Positions 26,269-35,927 of a stretch of 64,000 bases of DNA are shown one piece after another. Positions within the stretch are counted from its first letter, which is position 1. Each line of letters opens with the position of its first letter. The DNA is from Prevotella sp. oral taxon 299 str. F0039 (GTDB lineage Bacteria > Bacteroidota > Bacteroidia > Bacteroidales > Bacteroidaceae): positions 1,178,001 through 1,242,000 of the forward strand of contig NC_022111.1 in assembly GCF_000163055.2 (NCBI RefSeq), given 5' to 3'. Under the pieces are notes generated by a model. The model did not search any database, was not told where the DNA came from, and saw only the letters and a list, made by a program, of their open reading frames with translations. The position numbers and the translations under genes were made by a program.

Positions 26269-26883
26269 TTACTTCTTGTTTTGATATAGAATGGGGTTGG
26301 TTGAAGGGTCGTTATACATCTTCATTTGACGATAAACCTTCATATATATCTTGCCTGCTTCAATATCTTCTAAAAGCTGATCGATAGCTGTTCCGAGGTC
26401 TTTTTGTTGCTCTAACAACACATTGAGCTTTTCTTTGCATTTTGATAGGTGCTCTGCTGAAGCGTCTGAACGTTGTGTTTGCTCGTTCATGTGGTATATC
26501 TTCAATGCAAGAATAGACAATCTGTCGATCGCCCACGCTGGACTTTCGGTGTTTAAGCGTGCATTGGGCATTACATTTACGTCCGAATACTTTTGTCTAA
26601 AGTATGAATCAATCTGCTCAACCAAGTCTGTTCGGTCTTGATTACTGCGGTCGATGCGTCGCTTTAGTTGCAATGCTTCGAGTGGATCGATGTGCGGATC
26701 ACGGATAATATCTTCAAAATGCCACTGAACAGTATCAATCCAACACTTTAAATACAATCGGTTTTCAATTGTATCGTGCTGATATGGATTGTTAATAGGT
26801 GTGTCAACATTATCTTTTAAGTGATAATCTTGAATGGCTTTATTAAATATTTCGTTACAATGATTAGTGAATGATATTTCCAT
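26269..26883 (-). CDS. DUF4254 family protein
   Basis: About 204 residues, rich in charged helices, starting MEISFTNHCNEIFNKAIQDYH. The phrases WHFEDIIRDP, RRIDRSNQDRTDLVEQID and SPAWAIDRLSILALKIYHM match the DUF4254 family found next to GT9 genes in Bacteroidetes. Function is unknown; the constant pairing suggests a role in LPS core assembly. A start at 26907 adds eight residues. 26883 is preferred because the family begins with this MxFT-type sequence. A promoter lies at 26961-26991. Confidence 0.75.
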   Translation of the reverse strand: MEISFTNHCNEIFNKAIQDYHLKDNVDTPINNPYQHDTIENRLYLKCWIDTVQWHFEDIIRDPHIDPLEALQLKRRIDRSNQDRTDLVEQIDSYFRQKYSDVNVMPNARLNTESPAWAIDRLSILALKIYHMNEQTQRSDASAEHLSKCKEKLNVLLEQQKDLGTAIDQLLEDIEAGKIYMKVYRQMKMYNDPSTNPILYQNKK

Positions 26884-26960
26884 AAAGTATCTATAATGTT
26901 TCAACACGTTTTTGTTTTCATCATAAGAATAGCCTCGTTATGATGACTTTCTATCGAACA

Positions 26961-26991
26961 CAAAGATAATGCAATTAAAAACAACTGCAAA
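26961..26991 (-). promoter_or_regulatory. Predicted promoter of the DUF4254-GT9 operon
   Basis: Minus strand: TTTG (plus 26988-26991), a 19-base spacer, then TATCTTTG (plus 26961-26968). It is a full match to the Bacteroidetes promoter and places transcription start about 70 bases before the preferred ATG. Confidence 0.75.
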
Positions 26992-27010
26992 ATAAATAGT
27001 TGCTTTTTTG

Positions 27011-27985
27011 TTATTTGTGCTCTTCTATGTTGTTTTTATTGATTTGTTTAGATTGAATTGTTTGCTCAATGAAGTAGCGAGGGCGTCTTTTCACCTCGTC
27101 ATAGATCTTTCCTACATACACTCCTGTTATGCCTACGCCTGTTGTGGTGATGCCTCCTATGAACCAAAGCGACACCAATAGCGACGTCCAACCTTGTATG
27201 GTGTAACCCATTAGATAGTCTATTAGTCCAAAGATGATCATCAATATCGACACGAGGGTCATGCCTAAGCCTATTAATGTGATGAAACGTAGAGGGGCAG
27301 TAGAGAACGATGTGATGCCTTGCACAGAGAAACTGATCATCTTGCGCAATGGATATTTGCTCTCGCCAGCCGTTCTTTCAGTTCTATTATAATAGACTCT
27401 TGCCTCTTTAAAGCCCAGTTGACGAACAATTCCACGTAAAAACAAATTGCGTTCGCTATATTGCAATAGGGCGGTGAGTGCCCTTTTGCTCATCATTCTA
27501 AAGTCGGCATGGTTGTAAATGGTTTCTTTATCCACCCATTGCATCACCCTATAAAAAGCCAATGCGCTAGTTCTTTTAAAAAAGCTGTCGGTTTTTCGCT
27601 CCTTACGAACGCCATATATCATGTCGCAATGATTGTATTTCAATTGCTTAGCCATTTCTATTATGGCATAAGGGTCGTCTTGTAGGTCGGCATCTATCGA
27701 CACCATAGCATCGCAATGCTCCACAACTTGCTCCATACCTGCCCACAATGCGTTTTGATGCCCTACGTTGTGAGCCAGTTTTAGAGCCTCAACATTGGGA
27801 TATTGTTGGGTTAGTTGGTTGCAAATATTCCAGGTTTCGTCCTTGCTTCCGTCGTCTACAAGCATGAAACGGGTGGTTATTTGCAATTCATTTTGAAGTG
27901 TTTCGATAACGGGTTGTAGTTTGTCTACTGCCCATTGAAGCACCTCTTGCTCGTTGTAACAAGGAATAACGATGTATAGAATCAT
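27011..27985 (-). CDS. Glycosyltransferase family 2, polyprenyl-phosphate sugar transferase type
   Basis: A 324-residue membrane-associated GT2 enzyme that would move a sugar from a nucleotide donor onto a polyprenyl phosphate. The catalytic domain opens ILYIVIPCYNEQEVL, with VDDGSKDETW, the DxD-type VSIDADLQDDP (about residues 94-104) and later ADFRMMSKRAL. Two transmembrane helices follow (around 228-255 and 265-290: FITLIGLGMTLVSILMII and LLVSLWFIGGITTTGVGI), as in GtrB/ArnC-like proteins. It lies 60 bp downstream of cysS on the same strand. Confidence 0.88.
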   Translation of the reverse strand: MILYIVIPCYNEQEVLQWAVDKLQPVIETLQNELQITTRFMLVDDGSKDETWNICNQLTQQYPNVEALKLAHNVGHQNALWAGMEQVVEHCDAMVSIDADLQDDPYAIIEMAKQLKYNHCDMIYGVRKERKTDSFFKRTSALAFYRVMQWVDKETIYNHADFRMMSKRALTALLQYSERNLFLRGIVRQLGFKEARVYYNRTERTAGESKYPLRKMISFSVQGITSFSTAPLRFITLIGLGMTLVSILMIIFGLIDYLMGYTIQGWTSLLVSLWFIGGITTTGVGITGVYVGKIYDEVKRRPRYFIEQTIQSKQINKNNIEEHK

Positions 27986-28045
27986 TGTGTTTGGCGTGAA
28001 TTGAGGGGAATGATTGAATGTATTGAGATGAAAGATGCGTGCGGA

Positions 28046-29539
28046 TTACTTATCTAATTTCCACACAGCACCATCTTTTGTGTCTTTAACTTCAAAGCCA
28101 GCGTCTGCCAACATATCACGAATTTTGTCGCTTGTAGCCCAGTCTTTGTCGGCTTTAGCTTTCGATCTAAGGTCTAACACCATATCTACTACCTTGCCAT
28201 AAGCCTCTTCTCGAGCTTGATTGTTATCAGAATTTTCGGCACGAAGTCCCATCAAATCGAAGGCAAAGAGATGCATTGTTTCTTTCAATTCTGCGAGATC
28301 TTCGGAAGAGATAGTGCCTTTATGGTCGACAATGGTGTTGATGATGTGACATGCTTCGAATAGAATACTAATCACAACAGGTGTTTGTAGGTCGTCGTTC
28401 ATTGCATTATAGCATCTTGAGCGACATTCTTTTACAAACGTTGCAGTGGCTTTATCCGACTCGTTTGCAGGTTGAATGCGGTCTAAGTCTTTTATTCCCG
28501 ACAACAAACGGTTGAGTCCTTTCTCGGCAGCTTGCAAGGCTTCGTTCGAGAAGTCTACTGTTCCTCGATAGTGTGCGCTAAGGATAAAGAAGCGAATGGT
28601 CATGGGGCTGTAAGCCTGTGTCAATGCTTCGTGGGTGCCTTTGAAGAACTCTTCGAGTGTAATAAAGTTGCCTAAGCTCTTTCCCATCTTCTTTCCGTTG
28701 ATGGTTATCATGTTGTTGTGCATCCAATAGCGCACCATGTCGTGTCCTTGTGATGCCACTGCTTGAGCTATTTCGCACTCATGATGTGGGAACATAAGGT
28801 CCATTCCGCCTCCGTGAATATCGAAGTTGCTACCTAAATACTTGCGTCCCATGGCTGTACATTCGCAATGCCAGCCTGGAAAACCTTCGCTCCACGAACT
28901 TGGCCACTTCATAATATGCTCTGGAGTGGCTTTCTTCCACAAGGCAAAGTCGGTTTGGTTGCGTTTGTCTTCCACGCCTCCTAACTCACGAGAAGCGTTG
29001 ATCACGTCGTCGAGATTGCGTCCCGAGAGCTTGCCATAGCGGTATTTTTGATTGTATTTTGCGGTATCAAAATAGATAGAGCCATTGCTTTCATAAGCAA
29101 AGCCGTTGTCCATTATTTCTTTCACCAACTGCTCTTGTTCTATAATATGACCCGTTGCCTGTGGCTCTATGCTTGGAGGAAGCACATTTAGTGCATTCAT
29201 TGCATCGTGATAACGATTGGTGTAGTGCTGTGCAATCTCCATTGGTTCGAGCTGTTCAAGGCGTGCTTTCTTCTCAATCTTGTCGTCTCCCTCGTCGGCA
29301 TCGTGCTCAAGATGACCCACATCGGTGATGTTTCGCACATAACGCACCTTGTAACCCAAGTGCTTTAGATAGCGAAACAAGATGTCGAAAGTGATTGATG
29401 GGCGTGCATGTCCTAAGTGTGGATCACCATAAACGGTTGGTCCACAAACATACATACCCACGTTTGGAGCATTAAGAGGCTCGAAAGTCTCTTTCTTTCT
29501 ACTAAGAGTATTATAAATAACAAGCTGTTGTTTCTCCAT
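28046..29539 (-). CDS. cysS: Cysteine--tRNA ligase
   Basis: A 497-residue class I aminoacyl-tRNA synthetase that charges tRNA-Cys. The zinc/HIGH region is clear: [19 protein letters not shown] with HLGH at residues 41-44 and Cys32 as first zinc ligand; WHCECTAMG and [10 protein letters not shown] carry the others. The KMSKS loop is KMGKSLGN. The C-terminal helical DALR domain with the terminal anticodon-binding part ends the protein, and the length is normal. A TACCTTTG -7 box lies at 29561-29568. Confidence 0.97.
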   Translation of the reverse strand: MEKQQLVIYNTLSRKKETFEPLNAPNVGMYVCGPTVYGDPHLGHARPSITFDILFRYLKHLGYKVRYVRNITDVGHLEHDADEGDDKIEKKARLEQLEPMEIAQHYTNRYHDAMNALNVLPPSIEPQATGHIIEQEQLVKEIMDNGFAYESNGSIYFDTAKYNQKYRYGKLSGRNLDDVINASRELGGVEDKRNQTDFALWKKATPEHIMKWPSSWSEGFPGWHCECTAMGRKYLGSNFDIHGGGMDLMFPHHECEIAQAVASQGHDMVRYWMHNNMITINGKKMGKSLGNFITLEEFFKGTHEALTQAYSPMTIRFFILSAHYRGTVDFSNEALQAAEKGLNRLLSGIKDLDRIQPANESDKATATFVKECRSRCYNAMNDDLQTPVVISILFEACHIINTIVDHKGTISSEDLAELKETMHLFAFDLMGLRAENSDNNQAREEAYGKVVDMVLDLRSKAKADKDWATSDKIRDMLADAGFEVKDTKDGAVWKLDK

Positions 29540-29560
29540 AATCTATATTTTTATTTGTTA

Positions 29561-29568
29561 CAAAGGTA
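29561..29568 (-). promoter_or_regulatory. -7 box upstream of cysS
   Basis: On the minus strand TACCTTTG fits TAnnTTTG, 22 bases before the ATG. No good -33 box is seen. Confidence 0.45.
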
Positions 29569-29683
29569 GTAATTTTCACACATAATATTACTAAAAACGC
29601 CTAATAAAACAACGTTATGAAGCCAAAAAGACCCTGTTATTTAGTTATTTAGTGTTGTTTTCTTTACTTTGAATAAGAAAAAT

Positions 29684-29714
29684 ATTGTCGTAAAAAAGAA
29701 AAGACTTATCTTTG
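29684..29714 (+). promoter_or_regulatory. Predicted promoter of the MaoC-like gene
   Basis: ATTG (29684-29687), 19 bases, TATCTTTG (29707-29714). The leader to the ATG at 29740 is short, about 18 bases. Confidence 0.65.
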
Positions 29715-29739
29715 CAAACACTAATTAATAGCATATTAA

Positions 29740-30204
29740 ATGGAAAAGTTAATTATCAATTCTTACGAAGAGTTTGCTGCTCATTTGGGTGAACAGCTTG
29801 GTGTTTCTGATTGGTTAGAGGTAGATCAAGAGCGTATAAACCTATTCGCAGACGCCACTTTAGACCATCAATGGATTCATGTTGATGTGGAAAAAGCAAA
29901 GGCTGAAAGCCAATATAAAAACACTATTGCACACGGATATCTAACTCTTTCGCTCCTTCCTCACTTGTGGGAACAAATCATCGAGGTAAATAATATCAAG
30001 ATGCTTGTGAACTATGGAATGGATAAAATGCGTTTTGGACAACCCGTTGTTACTGGAAGTAGGGTGCGATTGGTTACCAAACTGCATTCTATTAGCAATC
30101 TTCGTGGTATCTGCAAAACTGAGATTGAATTTAAAATTGAAATAGAAGGACAAAGAAAACCTGCCTTAGAGGGCATTGCTACCTTCTTATATTACTTTGA
30201 ATAG
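29740..30204 (+). CDS. MaoC-like hot-dog dehydratase
   Basis: A 154-residue hot-dog fold protein of the MaoC/(R)-enoyl-CoA hydratase type. The hydratase signature is ADATLDHQWIHVD, where Asp and His are the usual catalytic pair, followed by NTIAHGYLTLSLLPHLW. It would hydrate an enoyl thioester, in fatty acid or related acyl metabolism. It stands alone with its own promoter, and a stem-loop at 30269 separates it from the glycosyltransferase gene. Confidence 0.88.
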   Translation: MEKLIINSYEEFAAHLGEQLGVSDWLEVDQERINLFADATLDHQWIHVDVEKAKAESQYKNTIAHGYLTLSLLPHLWEQIIEVNNIKMLVNYGMDKMRFGQPVVTGSRVRLVTKLHSISNLRGICKTEIEFKIEIEGQRKPALEGIATFLYYFE

Positions 30205-30268
30205 CACTTTAAAACCATTCGTTTTGCATAAGAAATAAATCTACAAACACTGATGCCAAACGAAGTAC

Positions 30269-30297
30269 AGCCTACTTTTAAGCGATTAAAGTAGGCT
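30269..30297 (+). terminator. Stem-loop between the MaoC-like and GT4 genes
   Basis: AGCCTACTTT (30269-30278) pairs perfectly with AAAGTAGGCT (30288-30297). What follows is AT-rich rather than a T-run, so termination may be partial. Confidence 0.55.
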
Positions 30298-30325
30298 ATA
30301 ATTATAATAAAGAAATAACAACAAT

Positions 30326-31432
30326 ATGACAAAAGAAAAGAAAGTTGCTATTTATCTCTATAATCTTTCTAACCAATACGAAGGACTTGGAGAGTTTAAT
30401 CACAATCTTGCCATTCGCATGAGTGCGCAAGCTGCCGAGCTAAAAGCAAAACACAACATTAAACTTTGTTTCCTTGTGCCTGCAGGAATGACTGGAGCTT
30501 ATGGAGAAGATGTAGAATATCTAGTTCTAAAAAAATGGCGTTATCGTCTTCTTAACGAGTCTTTACCAAGATGCATCAAGCACCTTTTCTTCCCTAAAGT
30601 AGACCTTGTGCATTGGACTCAGCAACTTCCTCGTCTCCACACAACACTCTCTCCACATACATTTGTAACCATTCACGACGTTAACTATTTTCATAATAAT
30701 CTTCCTGAAGATAAGGTTAAAAAACGTTCGAAAAAGATAAACAGAACGCTTCGCCATGCAACTCACCTCTCGTTTATATCTCAATTTGCACAAGACGACG
30801 TGGTGAGCCGTTTCAATGTGCCTCATCCTAAGCGCATTATATATAATGGTGTGACCGATCAAATGCAGGTTCCACAAGAGAAAATAGACGGACTTCCCAA
30901 TCAATATCTCCTTTCTGTGTCGGGATTAGACGACAAGAAGAATGTGCATCTCTTAATTGAAATGATGCGATTCTTGCCCAATGAGTTTTTAGTTATTGCA
31001 GGAAGAGGAAACAGCGAGTATACCAAAATGCTTTATTCTCTTGTTGAACGCTACCAACTCACCAACGTTCGCTTTGTGGGTTGCGTGTCGGCAGGCGAGA
31101 AAGCCTATCTATATCGCAATTGTAAAGCGTTTTTCTTCGTATCAAAGAGCGAGGGATTTGGTTTACCTGTGGCAGAAGCGATGACGGCAAGCAAACCTGT
31201 TTTCTGCTCAAAACTCACCTCATTGCCCGAAATTGGAGGCGATGCAGCTTATTATTTCGATGAGTTAGAGCCTGAAAAGATGGCGCAAACAACACAAAAG
31301 CTGTTGGCTGAATATGAAAAAGACCCTGAAACACGTCAGAAAATGTGTTTGGCTCAAGCACAAAAGTTCAATTGGGATAAGGCTGTCGACGAATATCTCA
31401 ATTATTATATCGACATTCTGCAAGAGAAATAG
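30326..31432 (+). CDS. Glycosyltransferase family 4
   Basis: A 368-residue GT-B fold enzyme. N-terminal KVAIYLYNLSNQYEGLGEFNHNL is the acceptor-side opening. In the C-terminal half, LLSVSGLDDKKNVHLLIEMM, LVIAGRGNSEY and FFFVSKSEGFGLPVAEAM with the E-x7-E (here SEGFGLPVAE) motif are typical of GT4 donor binding. Likely role is cell-surface polysaccharide or glycolipid synthesis; acceptor and donor cannot be told. A 22-bp array and its built-in hairpin follow the stop directly. Confidence 0.88.
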   Translation: MTKEKKVAIYLYNLSNQYEGLGEFNHNLAIRMSAQAAELKAKHNIKLCFLVPAGMTGAYGEDVEYLVLKKWRYRLLNESLPRCIKHLFFPKVDLVHWTQQLPRLHTTLSPHTFVTIHDVNYFHNNLPEDKVKKRSKKINRTLRHATHLSFISQFAQDDVVSRFNVPHPKRIIYNGVTDQMQVPQEKIDGLPNQYLLSVSGLDDKKNVHLLIEMMRFLPNEFLVIAGRGNSEYTKMLYSLVERYQLTNVRFVGCVSAGEKAYLYRNCKAFFFVSKSEGFGLPVAEAMTASKPVFCSKLTSLPEIGGDAAYYFDELEPEKMAQTTQKLLAEYEKDPETRQKMCLAQAQKFNWDKAVDEYLNYYIDILQEK

Positions 31433-31542
31433 TTTTGCTTCCATTTCTTTTACTATCGAATTAGCTCACAAAAGCAACGCTAATACATACAAAAAGCAAC
31501 GCCCTTGCACTGCAATAGCGTTGCTTTTCTTTTGCACTCTCA
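31433..31542 (+). repeat. 22-bp-period intergenic array, locus D
   Basis: The array begins at the base after the stop codon of the GT4 gene. Best units start at 31477, 31499 and 31521; AAAAGCAACGC recurs at 31470 and 31492, exactly 22 apart, and TTGCTTTT falls in phase at 31521. The two earlier 22-base blocks (31433, 31455) are degenerate. Confidence 0.65.
31491..31532 (+). terminator. Terminator built from array locus D
   Basis: AAAAGCAACGC (31492-31502) pairs perfectly with GCGTTGCTTTT (31518-31528) and CTTTT follows. The inverted repeat comes from one forward and one inverted half-unit of the 22-bp array, so here the array doubles as the GT4 gene's terminator. Confidence 0.7.
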
Positions 31543-31707
31543 CAACCCTTATAAACAAAGGGGTGAGGCGTTAGGCGTGAAAAATTCTTTTGGTTGCTTT
31601 GGAAAATCATTTTATTTGCCTGCAACACTGACTTTTTTTGTTCTGTAAATCAATCTTAATTGCCCCCGAGAAGGGTCTAACTCGCCCTGAAATAAAACTT
31701 CACCCTC

Positions 31708-31757
31708 CATCGTATGGAGTCGTCGTCCATCGTATAGAGTCGCCCTACATCGTATGG
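31708..31757. repeat. CATCGTATGG repeat, three copies at 20-bp spacing
   Basis: CATCGTATGG, CATCGTATAG and CATCGTATGG start at 31708, 31728 and 31748. The linking bases (AGTCGTCGTC, AGTCGCCCTA) are partly conserved. The same ten-base core occurs at 44361 and 46424. Confidence 0.7.
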
Positions 31758-31769
31758 AACGTTTTATTG

Positions 31770-33974
31770 TTATTCCTTATCGTCGCTTAATGTAAAGTCG
31801 AGTTGCTTTCTTTCGAGGTTAGCACGTGCCACCTTAATTCTAAGCGCATCGCCCAAACGATAGATGTGGTGCTTTCTTCGTCCCACAAGACAATAGTTCT
31901 TTTCGTCGAAGTCGTAGTAGTCATCGTCTAAATCACGCATAGGTATCATACCCTCGCAGTGGTTTTCGTCTATCTCACAATAGATTCCGTACGACGTTAT
32001 ACCGCTAATATGAGCGTCGAAGCATTCGCCTAAGTGCTCATTCATAAACTCAACCATCTTGTATTTAATAGAGTCTCGCTCGGCATTTTGTGCCACAAGC
32101 TCCATTTCAGAGCAATGTTCGCACAACTCTTCATAATGATCTTTGTTGCCACTACGACCTCCTTGGGCATAATGGGTGAGCAAACGATGCACCATTGTGT
32201 CGGGATATCGACGGATAGGACTTGTGAAATGGGTGTAATACTCAAACGCTAAACCAAAGTGTCCGATGTTATGTACCGAATATTTTGCCTTCATCATAGC
32301 TCTTAGGGCAATGGTTTGAATGAGCTTTTGATTAGCACTCTCGCTCGACTTGTCCATCAATTGGTTTAATGAACGAGCCACTTCGCCCTTCGTTCCGTCA
32401 GTCTTTAGCTTGTAACCAAACTTCGTTACAAACTCTCTTAGGGTCTCTAACTTCAACGGATCGGGGTTATCGTGGATACGATAGGGTAGGGTTTTCGCCT
32501 TCTTTCCTTTCTTTACACGACCAATATCCTCTGCCACTGTGCGGTTAGCAAGGAGCATAAACTCTTCGATGAGCTTGTTAGCGTCTTTCGACATCTTGAA
32601 ATAAGCACGTGTTGGGCGTCCTTTTTCGTCGATATCAAAGTGCAGTTCTTCTCTATCAAACTTCACTGCGCCATTGTTAAAGCGTGCTTTTCGAAGCTGT
32701 TTTGCCAAGGTGTCGAGCATAATCAATAAGTAAGCGTTCTCGCCTTTGTATTCTTTTGGATCTCGTTTAGGTGCTGGTTCGCCCGTTCCATCAACCACTC
32801 CGTTGTCTTCGAGAATGGCTTGCACCTCTTCATAGGCGTATCTTCGATTACTTTTAATCACGGTATGCACCACACGATGGTTCTTTATGTTCGCCAACTC
32901 GTCCATTTCAAAGATTACGCTATATGCCAATTTCTCTTCATCAGGACGCAAAGAGCATATAAAGTTGCACAAGCGTTCGGGCAACATCGGTATGGTTCGG
33001 TCTACTAAATAAATGGAAGTAGCTCGCTTTTGCGCCTCCTTGTCGATAATAGAGCCTTCTTTTACATAGTGAGACACATCTGCAATGTGCACACCCACTT
33101 GCCAATTGCCGTTGGGAAGTTGCACGATAGAGAGCGCATCGTCGAAGTCTTTAGCGTCTTTAGGGTCGATGGTGCAAGTGAACACCTCACGGAAATCCTC
33201 ACGCTTACTAATCTCTTCGGGTGTAATCTCAGCTGAAATGCGTTCTGCCGCCTGCTCAACTGCCTTGGGATACTTATAAGGTAAGCCGTATTGAGCAAGT
33301 ATTGTGTTCATTTCTACATCATTATCGCCACTCACTCCCAATACATCAATCACCTCACCGATGATGTTTTTCGATTCTTTTCCAGGGAACTGAATGATCT
33401 TTACCACCGCTTTATCGCCATCTTTACCGCCTTTTAGTTTGCGTTTAGGAATGACAATGTCGTGCGCAAAGATGTTGCTTTCGGTAGAAAGGAAAGCTAA
33501 GTCGTGCTCAACTCTTAGTGTTCCCACAAACGTATCCTTATCATGTGAAAGAATTTCAACCACCACTGCTTCTCTCATGTGGTGCTCTCTGCGAGCTAAC
33601 AGGGTAGCCTTTACCCTGTCGCCGTTGAGTGCAAACATCGAATTTCGTTCGGCAACGAAGATCGAAAGATCGCTGTTATCGGGAATAAAGACATTTTTCC
33701 CGTTGTTTTTTCGAACGAAACGTCCCTCTTGAACCTGTGTGTCTACATTCAATCGATAGGCGTTATCGGCTACAGGAGTTAAGAAATCTTCCCACGCCAA
33801 CTCTTCCATTAAATCAATGGCGAGCATTTTTAAGGGGTGAGTATCGAGCTTTAAGTTCTTGAATATTTCTTTAAACGAGTAGCTTTTGTTGGGATGTGAG
33901 CGGAAGAACTCTTCGAGTTTTTCTACCATTTTATTGGCAGACATTCTCTTTCCGCCTTTCTTTTTTTTCGACAT
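31770..33974 (-). CDS. rnr: Ribonuclease R
   Basis: A 734-residue 3'-5' exoribonuclease of the RNR family for degrading structured RNA. It has an N-terminal winged-helix region, cold-shock-like domains (VRKNNGKNVFIPDN), the RNB catalytic domain with the acidic cluster IDPKDAKDFDDALS (about residues 272-285) and VGVHIADVSHYV, later FTSPIRRYPDTMVHRLL, and a C-terminal S1 domain (ISGITSYGIYCEI). Length is normal. The start opens on a Lys/Gly-rich basic stretch usual for these proteins. Confidence 0.96.
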   Translation of the reverse strand: MSKKKKGGKRMSANKMVEKLEEFFRSHPNKSYSFKEIFKNLKLDTHPLKMLAIDLMEELAWEDFLTPVADNAYRLNVDTQVQEGRFVRKNNGKNVFIPDNSDLSIFVAERNSMFALNGDRVKATLLARREHHMREAVVVEILSHDKDTFVGTLRVEHDLAFLSTESNIFAHDIVIPKRKLKGGKDGDKAVVKIIQFPGKESKNIIGEVIDVLGVSGDNDVEMNTILAQYGLPYKYPKAVEQAAERISAEITPEEISKREDFREVFTCTIDPKDAKDFDDALSIVQLPNGNWQVGVHIADVSHYVKEGSIIDKEAQKRATSIYLVDRTIPMLPERLCNFICSLRPDEEKLAYSVIFEMDELANIKNHRVVHTVIKSNRRYAYEEVQAILEDNGVVDGTGEPAPKRDPKEYKGENAYLLIMLDTLAKQLRKARFNNGAVKFDREELHFDIDEKGRPTRAYFKMSKDANKLIEEFMLLANRTVAEDIGRVKKGKKAKTLPYRIHDNPDPLKLETLREFVTKFGYKLKTDGTKGEVARSLNQLMDKSSESANQKLIQTIALRAMMKAKYSVHNIGHFGLAFEYYTHFTSPIRRYPDTMVHRLLTHYAQGGRSGNKDHYEELCEHCSEMELVAQNAERDSIKYKMVEFMNEHLGECFDAHISGITSYGIYCEIDENHCEGMIPMRDLDDDYYDFDEKNYCLVGRRKHHIYRLGDALRIKVARANLERKQLDFTLSDDKE

Positions 33975-34041
33975 AACTAATGTTTAAGAGGTTGATAATA
34001 TAATCTTTTTACGAGATGTGCCTTGTTGTTGCGCTTTGCTG

Positions 34042-34611
34042 TTAGGCTTTTTCGATGGCTTCAACTAAGCGTTGAGCATGCAAAAGTGCCTTCTCTTCAA
34101 GTTGTTTGGCTTGTTCTTTGTCGCTACGTAGAGCGTAAGAAACACCTGTTGTGTAAACAAATGGCTCGAGAGTCATGCCCACAAAGCTTGCAGTTGATTG
34201 AGATGCAGGGAGCAATAGGTCGTTGAGGGTGTAGCCAAGTGAGCTTTCTCGTGAATAAACTTCACCAGGAGCACCAACTGTGAACGAAACAATGAGCTTT
34301 TTCCCTTTTAGCTTATCGCCATTGCTTCCGTGTGAAAAGCCGTGCAAGAACACTTCTTCTTCCCAGCGTTGCAGGATAGATGGCTTAGCAAACCAATACA
34401 AAGGAAACTGAAAAACGATGATATCTGCCTTTACAATTTTTGCTTGTTCGGCTGCAACATCAATCTTAAAGTCGGGATAAAGCTCGCATAATGAGTCGAT
34501 TTCTACCTCTGGAAGGGTTTGTTTCACTTGCTTTAAGATGAGCGAATTCACCACAGAATCGTGTTGAATGTTAGAGTGTCCTGAAACAATTAATACTTTT
34601 TTCATTTGCAT
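34042..34611 (-). CDS. NAD(P)H-dependent FMN oxidoreductase, flavodoxin-2 fold
   Basis: A 189-residue flavodoxin-like quinone oxidoreductase (MdaB/YwrO/KefF group). MKKVLIVSGHSN opens the flavin-binding fold, IIVFQFPLYWFAKPSILQRW gives the conserved FPLYW segment, and KLIVSFTVGAPGEVYS the C-terminal one. It would reduce quinones or related compounds with two electrons. A second ATG at 34605 is equally good. A long AT-rich spacer separates it from the next gene. Confidence 0.9.
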   Translation of the reverse strand: MQMKKVLIVSGHSNIQHDSVVNSLILKQVKQTLPEVEIDSLCELYPDFKIDVAAEQAKIVKADIIVFQFPLYWFAKPSILQRWEEEVFLHGFSHGSNGDKLKGKKLIVSFTVGAPGEVYSRESSLGYTLNDLLLPASQSTASFVGMTLEPFVYTTGVSYALRSDKEQAKQLEEKALLHAQRLVEAIEKA

Positions 34612-34786
34612 ATCCTTTCGTTTTATTGTTCTTCTTCTTCTTAATAAAGCCTTGTGTCGTTGTGCTTTTCTACAAAGTTACAATATTTTTCTTGGTTTAA
34701 ACCATGCTTTTTGATGTTTTTCTTGTCTCTTTCACTCTTTTTTCTTTGTTTTTTGTTCTATAAAAAGGAGCTTTATGACATCAAAA

Positions 34787-34815
34787 AAAGACAACCCCAA
34801 AGGTGGAGTCGTCTT
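34787..34815 (-). terminator. Terminator of the anti-sigma factor gene
   Basis: AAAGACAACCCC pairs with GGAGTCGTCTT with two non-standard pairs. On the minus strand it ends in a run of seven T. It lies about 60 bases after the stop of the FecR-like gene. Confidence 0.65.
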
Positions 34816-34875
34816 GCTTTTTGAATGAACTTAGGATAATGAAACAGAGCCCAAATAGCCCTGTTTGTTGGTGTT

Positions 34876-35877
34876 TTATTTGCTTGTTATTTCAAAATAA
34901 CTATTGTTTGAATCGCTTTTCTGCTTTTTATAGCTGAAAGGTAGGGTGAGTTGCAATAGTTTAAGGGTGTTCTCGATGTCTTGTCGGGGTGCTATCTCGC
35001 CCGAATAGGTGTTGTTTCTGTGGCGCAAAGCCTTCACTTTGATGTCGATGCCATATATCTTTTCGAGGGTAGCCATGATGCTGTTGAGGGTTGATTTTTT
35101 GAAAGATAGTATTTCGTGGTGCCACAAAACGTCGTTTCCTGTGGGTATTTCGCTTACCGAAATCAATCCGTCTTTATCGTTGGCAACAGCTCTCTGTCCT
35201 GGAAGCAGACGCACGCTGTTATTCGAAAGCATGTTTTTCACCTCTACAGAGCCTTTTATTAAGCTCACAATATATTGATGAGTTGAAGGATTGTTAGAGG
35301 CATAAAACACAGTGCCAAGTACTTTAATGTCTTGCGCTTGGTTGTGAACAACAAATGGATGATGGGGATTTTTAACCACATGGAAATAGCCTTCGCCTTT
35401 TAGCTGCACTTCTCTTGTGTTGTTTGAAAAGGTTTTAGGATAGGTTAACTCGCTATTTTTGTTGAGCCAAACACTTGTTCCATCGGGTAGAATAACGTTC
35501 TTTACATTGTTGTCATTGGTGCAAACGCTTACTAGCTCGGCAGTGTTTGCACTATTATTGTTGAGCATTTTCCAACCAAGGGCTGTTCCTATGAGGGTTA
35601 AAAACAATATTACTGAAGCCACAAAGTTTCTTCTTTTCCACGAAGAACGTGTTAATTTCAATTCAACAGGAGCGGTGTTCATTCGTTCTTTCAATCGTTC
35701 AAAAGCTGCATCGGTATCCTTTTGAGATACTGTTGTTGCCTTTGCCATCATATAAACATGGTAAAGTTCTGCATGACGTTTGAAGTCTTGCGGGTTTTCT
35801 TTTGCCCATTTACTCAGCTCAGAGTAATCTTTTTCAGAGCATTTACTAGTTATATAATGAATAAATTGAAACTTCAT
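34876..35877 (-). CDS. FecR-family anti-sigma factor with DUF4974 domain
   Basis: A 333-residue inner-membrane anti-sigma regulator. A cytoplasmic N-terminal part (residues 1-85) precedes one transmembrane segment near 88-108 (FVASVILFLTLIGTALGW). The periplasmic FecR domain shows ILPDGTSVWLNKNSELTYP and VQLKGEGYFHV, and the C-terminal DUF4974 domain ends in LPFSYKKQKSDSN. Such proteins hold an ECF sigma factor until a TonB-dependent receptor with an STN domain signals. No sigma gene is found on either side, and the susC in this window lacks STN, so the partner must lie elsewhere or be lost. Confidence 0.9.
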   Translation of the reverse strand: MKFQFIHYITSKCSEKDYSELSKWAKENPQDFKRHAELYHVYMMAKATTVSQKDTDAAFERLKERMNTAPVELKLTRSSWKRRNFVASVILFLTLIGTALGWKMLNNNSANTAELVSVCTNDNNVKNVILPDGTSVWLNKNSELTYPKTFSNNTREVQLKGEGYFHVVKNPHHPFVVHNQAQDIKVLGTVFYASNNPSTHQYIVSLIKGSVEVKNMLSNNSVRLLPGQRAVANDKDGLISVSEIPTGNDVLWHHEILSFKKSTLNSIMATLEKIYGIDIKVKALRHRNNTYSGEIAPRQDIENTLKLLQLTLPFSYKKQKSDSNNSYFEITSK

Positions 35878-35919
35878 AAAAATAAAGATTAACTATAATG
35901 TGTTTTATTATTTAACAAG

Positions 35920-35927
35920 CAAAGCTA
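35920..35927 (-). promoter_or_regulatory. -7 box upstream of the FecR-like gene
   Basis: On the minus strand TAGCTTTG fits TAnnTTTG, 43 bases before the ATG, without a clear -33. The remaining space 35928-36360 shows no gene or further signal. Confidence 0.4.
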
